From CAZDDI01 sp964504195 (GTDB lineage Bacteria; Chloroflexota; Anaerolineae; B4-G1; SLSP01): DNA of 7,465 bases. A model generated the notes under the pieces. It saw nothing but the letters and a program-made list of their open reading frames with translations, searched no databases and was not told the DNA's origin. The position numbers and the translations under genes were made by a program. Below, piece after piece: positions 4,690 to 7,465 of this stretch (position 1 is the stretch's first letter; every line of letters starts with the position of its first letter). The stretch is from the NCBI GenBank assembly GCA_964504195.1, contig CAZDDI010000108.1, positions 1 through 7,465 of the forward strand, in the 5' to 3' direction.

Positions 4690-6129
4690 ATGTCCGATAA
4701 AGTTCTCTTTCGTAACTGCCGGTTTCTCATCACCCAACCGACGCCCTTAGGTGGCATTCTGGAGAATGGCGCGCTATACATTGAAGGCCCTATGATCAAG
4801 GCCGTTGGCCCCTCGAAAGAGCTCGAAGCGCTGTATGGGCAACAGCCCGATGTAGACATCGTGGATGCGCGCAACAAAATCGTCATGCCGGGATTGGTGG
4901 ATACCCACAACCACGTCGGTGAGGCGCAGATGTTCCTCATCTTCGGTTGGCTGCAAACGCCCCTCGCCGGGATTGTGGATACCGCCGTCCGGGTGCTCTG
5001 GCCTGCCTACAACTGGTTCACCGAGGAGAGCGTCTACGATCTCACACTCTTTGGCATCCTCAATATGCTCAAACACGGTACCACCACCTTCGGCAATGCT
5101 TTCACCTTCCCTGACGCTGTCTATCGCGCCTCGCTCGAATCCGGGATGCGCACCGCCATCCATGTCCAAATGATTACCAGCGTAAAGCTGGCCGAAGCGC
5201 GCCTCGGCCAATTACTGCCCTATCTCTCTGAGGATGACTACCTCGCGCTAACCGAAGAATCCATCCAAAAGTACCATAACACCGCCGATGGCCGCATCCG
5301 CATCGGTGTGCATCCGAGCGCCACTTATAACAGCACCCAATCCATGCTCACGCGCGGGATGGCGCTGGCAGAAAAGTACGATGTGCAATTCTGTTCTCAC
5401 GTCGCCGAAGCGCCCGACGAAAAGGCCCGTGCCGATGCGACCTGGGCCGACGAGGGCGGTCAAATCCAGCATTTGCGGAACATTGGGCTAATGACGCCGC
5501 GTACGCTGTTCTATCACGGCGCGGCGCTCAATGAAGCGGAAATTGACCTAGTGGCCGAGACCGGTGTGGCAATTGCACACTGCCCACCCACTAATTCCAT
5601 CCTGGGCAACTGCGCTTATCTCCCTTACATGCTGCACAAGGGGGTGAAGGTAGGCCTGGGAGCGGATATGCCCACGCACAATCTCTTCAATGTAATGCTC
5701 TCGGTTTCGCAGCAACATGCTATCATGCCACGCGAGATGCGGGGCGTGTTCCCCTGGACGCCCTTCGAGCTGGCGACGCTCGGCAGCGCCCGCGCGCTGC
5801 GCTGGGAGGATCAGATTGGCACGCTGGAGGTGGGTAAGCGCGCCGATGTGGTGACGATTGACCTCACGCACAACACCAGCCTCTTCCCGCTGAACGTGGG
5901 GACGCTGTTGCTCTTCCTTGCGGTGAACGGGCCAGGTACGGAAGTGACCGATGCGATGGTAGATGGCCGGTTCCTGCGCCGCGACGGCAAATTCACGCTA
6001 TTGGATGAGGATGAGCTCATGGGCCGGGCGCAATACTGGTGCGATAAGTTCACGGCGGATTACATGCAGGCGCAGGCCGAAGGCCGCCCCATGTACGAGA
6101 ACGTCCATGAGGAGTACCAGCGGTTGTAA
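4690..6129 (+). CDS. Amidohydrolase, ATZ/TRZ-like (SAH/MTA deaminase and chlorohydrolase group)
   Basis: A 479-residue metal-dependent hydrolase of the amidohydrolase superfamily, expected to deaminate or dechlorinate an N-heterocycle or aminopurine-like compound in the cytoplasm. A small beta-sandwich from both ends encloses a TIM barrel. From the ATG at 4690, the metal-binding HxH is D71-T-H73-N-H75, followed by SHVAE with His237 (metal) and Glu240 (catalytic). His276 in YHGA, IAHCPPTNS (295-303) and the metal Asp326 in GLGADMPTHN complete the set known from SAH/MTA deaminases, so the enzyme should be active. The usual GTDGxxSN segment reads GADMPTHN here, hinting at another substrate. The barrel ends with the common GTLEVGKRADVV (377-388). 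The start is supported by AAGGAG and by the promoter; the longest frame (TTG 4624) is rejected. It follows the nitroreductase in the same direction but appears to have its own promoter. Confidence 0.9.
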   Translation: MSDKVLFRNCRFLITQPTPLGGILENGALYIEGPMIKAVGPSKELEALYGQQPDVDIVDARNKIVMPGLVDTHNHVGEAQMFLIFGWLQTPLAGIVDTAVRVLWPAYNWFTEESVYDLTLFGILNMLKHGTTTFGNAFTFPDAVYRASLESGMRTAIHVQMITSVKLAEARLGQLLPYLSEDDYLALTEESIQKYHNTADGRIRIGVHPSATYNSTQSMLTRGMALAEKYDVQFCSHVAEAPDEKARADATWADEGGQIQHLRNIGLMTPRTLFYHGAALNEAEIDLVAETGVAIAHCPPTNSILGNCAYLPYMLHKGVKVGLGADMPTHNLFNVMLSVSQQHAIMPREMRGVFPWTPFELATLGSARALRWEDQIGTLEVGKRADVVTIDLTHNTSLFPLNVGTLLLFLAVNGPGTEVTDAMVDGRFLRRDGKFTLLDEDELMGRAQYWCDKFTADYMQAQAEGRPMYENVHEEYQRL

Positions 6130-6272
6130 TATACTGAGTAGCAGATGCGTTTTTCACATAACGTAAATCTCACCTTGCGCTTGGGTTGCTCTCTGCTTAC
6201 GTCCATTATGGCAATGTGTAACAAATCATGAAAAATTTAGTACCCAGGAAAATAAAACGGCGGGAGGTCATC
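6130..6272 (+). other. Intergenic region between amidohydrolase and membrane protein genes
   Basis: 143 bases without a gene. No stem followed by a T-tract is seen after the amidohydrolase stop. Possible promoter elements ahead of the next gene (TTGCTC near 6186, TATGGC near 6207) are weak and not called. Confidence 0.4.
6262..6267 (+). promoter_or_regulatory. Ribosome binding site that decides the start of the membrane-anchored protein
   Basis: GGGAGG five bases ahead of ATG 6273. The upstream in-frame ATG at 6228 has no purine-rich site before it. Confidence 0.7.
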
Positions 6273-6794
6273 ATGCCATTAAAGCGATATCACATTATGC
6301 TGACACTTGCGCTTTTAATTGTTGTGGGGCTATTTGCTAGCGGTTTTTTGATTCATCCAGTTGTGCGCTACCAGACTCACCGCACTGCTAGACACTTCTA
6401 TGAGGCTTTAACAGCGGGTGATTACGCACTGGCTTTTGAGCAGCTAGCTTATTATGATCACTACTCTGATCTTGCCCCCAGCATTTCTAAAGCAATGGCC
6501 AGGGAACTCTGGATTGAGCGACTTGCGGCCCTACAAGAAGCGGAAGTTTATTTAGTGGATATGGCAAGCCTAGAAATTTATTTCGACGATGGCTACCCAG
6601 TTGGCAAGGCCTATGTAACCATCATGGATCACGGCACTGCGGTTACAGCTGTGCAACAAATCCATTTTGCCGAACGCGCTGGCACTTGGCTGGTACAGAA
6701 TTTTTCGACAAACTCCGATACAAGCACAGAATCCATTGCTTATATTGACCAGGGCCTTAGCGGGCTAATCACTCCAGTAGCTGAAATCCCTTGA
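6273..6794 (+). CDS. Membrane-anchored protein with probable NTF2-like (DUF4878-type) outer domain
   Basis: I do not recognise a named gene. From ATG 6273 the protein has 173 residues. A short basic N-terminus (MPLKRYH) is followed by one hydrophobic helix at about 8-28 (IMLTLALLIVVGLFASGFLI), so it is probably anchored in the cytoplasmic membrane with the rest outside. Residues 39-60, ARHFYEALTAGDYALAFEQL, resemble the first helices of NTF2-like/DUF4878 proteins. The later beta strands (EVYLVDMASLEIYF, GKAYVTIMDHG, TWLVQNFST near 140) fit the curved sheet of that fold, which often ends in a W-x-V strand. There is no lipobox cysteine and no catalytic motif, so a binding or structural role is more likely than catalysis. 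A longer start at 6228 would add 15 basic residues but lacks a ribosome binding site. It stands alone between the amidohydrolase and the converging hsp20 gene. Confidence 0.72.
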   Translation: MPLKRYHIMLTLALLIVVGLFASGFLIHPVVRYQTHRTARHFYEALTAGDYALAFEQLAYYDHYSDLAPSISKAMARELWIERLAALQEAEVYLVDMASLEIYFDDGYPVGKAYVTIMDHGTAVTAVQQIHFAERAGTWLVQNFSTNSDTSTESIAYIDQGLSGLITPVAEIP

Positions 6795-6886
6795 CATTAT
6801 TCAGGCCAATTTCACCGCAGCATCGAAAACCCTAAAGAGTCGCTATATTTTTCAGACACCCTTTAGCGCTTTCACCGGCGCAGTTT
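6795..6886. other. Intergenic region between converging genes
   Basis: The stretch after the membrane-protein stop contains a loose inverted repeat CTAAAG (6832-6837)/CTTTAG (6861-6866) and a 4-base GCGC stem near 6866-6881 followed by AGTTTTC. Neither is a convincing terminator for the plus-strand gene. Confidence 0.35.
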
Positions 6887-6937
6887 TCACAAAACAAACA
6901 GCGTGAAACGCGAGTTTGCCTCACGTTTCACGCTGTT
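6887..6937 (-). terminator. Intrinsic terminator of the hsp20 gene
   Basis: CGTTTCACGCTGTT (6924-6937) pairs perfectly with AACAGCGTGAAACG (6897-6910), a 14-base stem. After one C-A mismatch the stem continues with three more pairs to a 5-base loop (6915-6919). On the minus strand the stem is followed by TTTGTTTTG, a fair U-tract. It begins 15 bases beyond the hsp20 stop codon. On the plus strand what follows is only ACATTTTGCG, so it is mainly a minus-strand terminator, although the stem could also slow transcription from the plus-strand gene. Confidence 0.85.
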
Positions 6938-6952
6938 ACATTTTGCGTCGCG

Positions 6953-7387
6953 TTACTTGCCCTTGACCTTGATGACACGCGGGCGCACGGCCTGCGCCTT
7001 TGGCAGGGTCAGGGTCAACACACCATTCTCAAAGCGCGCCTCAGCCTTATCCGCCTCCACCGGCACATTGAGCTGTAAGGTGCGGATGAATGGCCCATAC
7101 AGACGTTCACGGATCAAATAATCCACATTCTCCAACGGCGGTTTGAGCTCACCCTTGATGGTGAGCGTATCGCCCTCCAATGTGATCTCTACCTCGTCCG
7201 GATCTGCGCCGGGGACCGTCGCCAGAATGATGAGCTCTTCATCGGTCGCGTAAGCATCGAGCGGAATGCGCAACGCGCGGCCCTGCTGCATCCGCGCCAC
7301 GCGGCGCGGCACCATGCTTTCCTCCATCAGCCGCCCCATCGCATCGCGCAACGACACCAAATCCTCTGTAGGTTCCCAGAATACCAT
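6953..7387 (-). CDS. Small heat-shock protein, Hsp20/alpha-crystallin family
   Basis: A 144-residue ATP-independent chaperone that holds unfolding proteins in large cytoplasmic oligomers until the ATP-driven chaperones act. The N-terminal arm (about 1-39) carries LRDAMGRLMEE, typical of bacterial class A sHSPs. The alpha-crystallin domain spans about 40-130: IPLDAYATDEELIILATVPG (41-60), the DPDEVEITLEGDTLTIKGE strand block, RERLYGPFIRTLQLNVPVE (93-111), and the signature A117-RFENGVLTLTLPK-130. The C-terminal tail offers I139-K-V141 as the IxI/V anchor. The start codon follows AAGGAGGT (7400-7393 on the minus strand) by five bases, a full-strength ribosome binding site. A strong intrinsic terminator follows at 6887-6937, so it is a single-gene unit. 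Just upstream is an AT-rich stretch (7401-7412), but no CIRCE repeat or clear sigma32 box is seen in the 78 bases available. Confidence 0.93.
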   Translation of the reverse strand: MVFWEPTEDLVSLRDAMGRLMEESMVPRRVARMQQGRALRIPLDAYATDEELIILATVPGADPDEVEITLEGDTLTIKGELKPPLENVDYLIRERLYGPFIRTLQLNVPVEADKAEARFENGVLTLTLPKAQAVRPRVIKVKGK

Positions 7388-7465
7388 CGTACACCTCCTT
7401 GTTTTTATATTAATGACTCTCCTGAAAGAAGTCGCACTTTAACACCACCCCATAGCCCGGCGGCG
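7388..7465 (-). other. Upstream region of the hsp20 gene (cut by window end)
   Basis: Contains the ribosome binding site AAGGAGGT at 7393-7400 and an AT-rich block at 7401-7412 that could include a -10 element. TATAAA at 7409-7404 lies too close to the ribosome binding site to be used as a -10. The promoter cannot be assigned. Confidence 0.35.

Noticed and set aside
4774..5211. Minus-strand reading frame (145 codons) opposite the amidohydrolase gene
   Set aside because: It is the mirror of a GC-rich coding sequence with well-conserved catalytic motifs on the other strand; no ribosome binding site or domain was seen.
6141..6202. Inverted pairs GCAGA/TCTGC and ACGTAA/TTACGT after the amidohydrolase gene
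   Set aside because: The two pairings cannot nest in one hairpin and no T-tract follows; probably chance.
7388..7465. CIRCE operator or sigma32 promoter ahead of hsp20
   Set aside because: I looked for the TTAGCACTC-N9-GAGTGCTAA inverted repeat and for CTTGAA/CCCCAT boxes and found neither in the bases available.

Overview
The window looks like a piece of a bacterial chromosome. The protein style of the MFS transporter, the stand-alone rtcA, the ATZ/TRZ-type amidohydrolase and the Hsp20 together recall Chloroflexota (Anaerolineae-like), but this is an impression from sequence style and not a proven assignment. Eight protein-coding genes are supported. No tRNA, rRNA, CRISPR array, insertion sequence or integrase was seen, and no gene-free stretch exceeds 300 bases.

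Left part, about 1-1560, reads on the minus strand. A class I SAM-dependent methyltransferase (154-774) and a GNAT N-acetyltransferase (971-1495) are visibly more AT-rich than the genes to the right. Between them lies a 123-base structure (810-932) with the hallmarks of an integron attC site: inverted core sites GCCTAAC/GTTAGGC, inner L-like boxes and unpaired extra bases. A 22-base copy of one end of this site (19 of 22 identical) recurs at 1549-1570, exactly at the stop codon of the next gene. The simplest reading is a small integron cassette array (GNAT cassette, then methyltransferase cassette) abutting a normal chromosomal gene. No integrase is in view, so it may be a CALIN-type array or the edge of an integron.

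Middle part, 1563-6129. An MFS transporter (minus) and RNA 3'-terminal phosphate cyclase rtcA (plus) diverge from a compact 91-base intergenic region. Two back-to-back sigma70-type promoters there share one near-palindromic -35 segment (TTGTCAA, 2872-2878). The rtcA promoter is so close to the start codon that its mRNA should be leaderless or nearly so. rtcA is followed 42 bases later by a small nitroreductase with a good ribosome binding site, so the two probably form an operon. An amidohydrolase with a full set of metal and catalytic residues follows under its own probable promoter.

Right part, 6130-7465. A small membrane-anchored protein with a probable NTF2-like/DUF4878-type outer domain (plus) faces a small heat-shock protein of the Hsp20 family (minus). 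A strong intrinsic terminator for the hsp20 gene lies between the two. These genes do not form one obvious pathway. The most notable points are the integron-like signature on the left and the shared promoter region with a leaderless rtcA in the middle.
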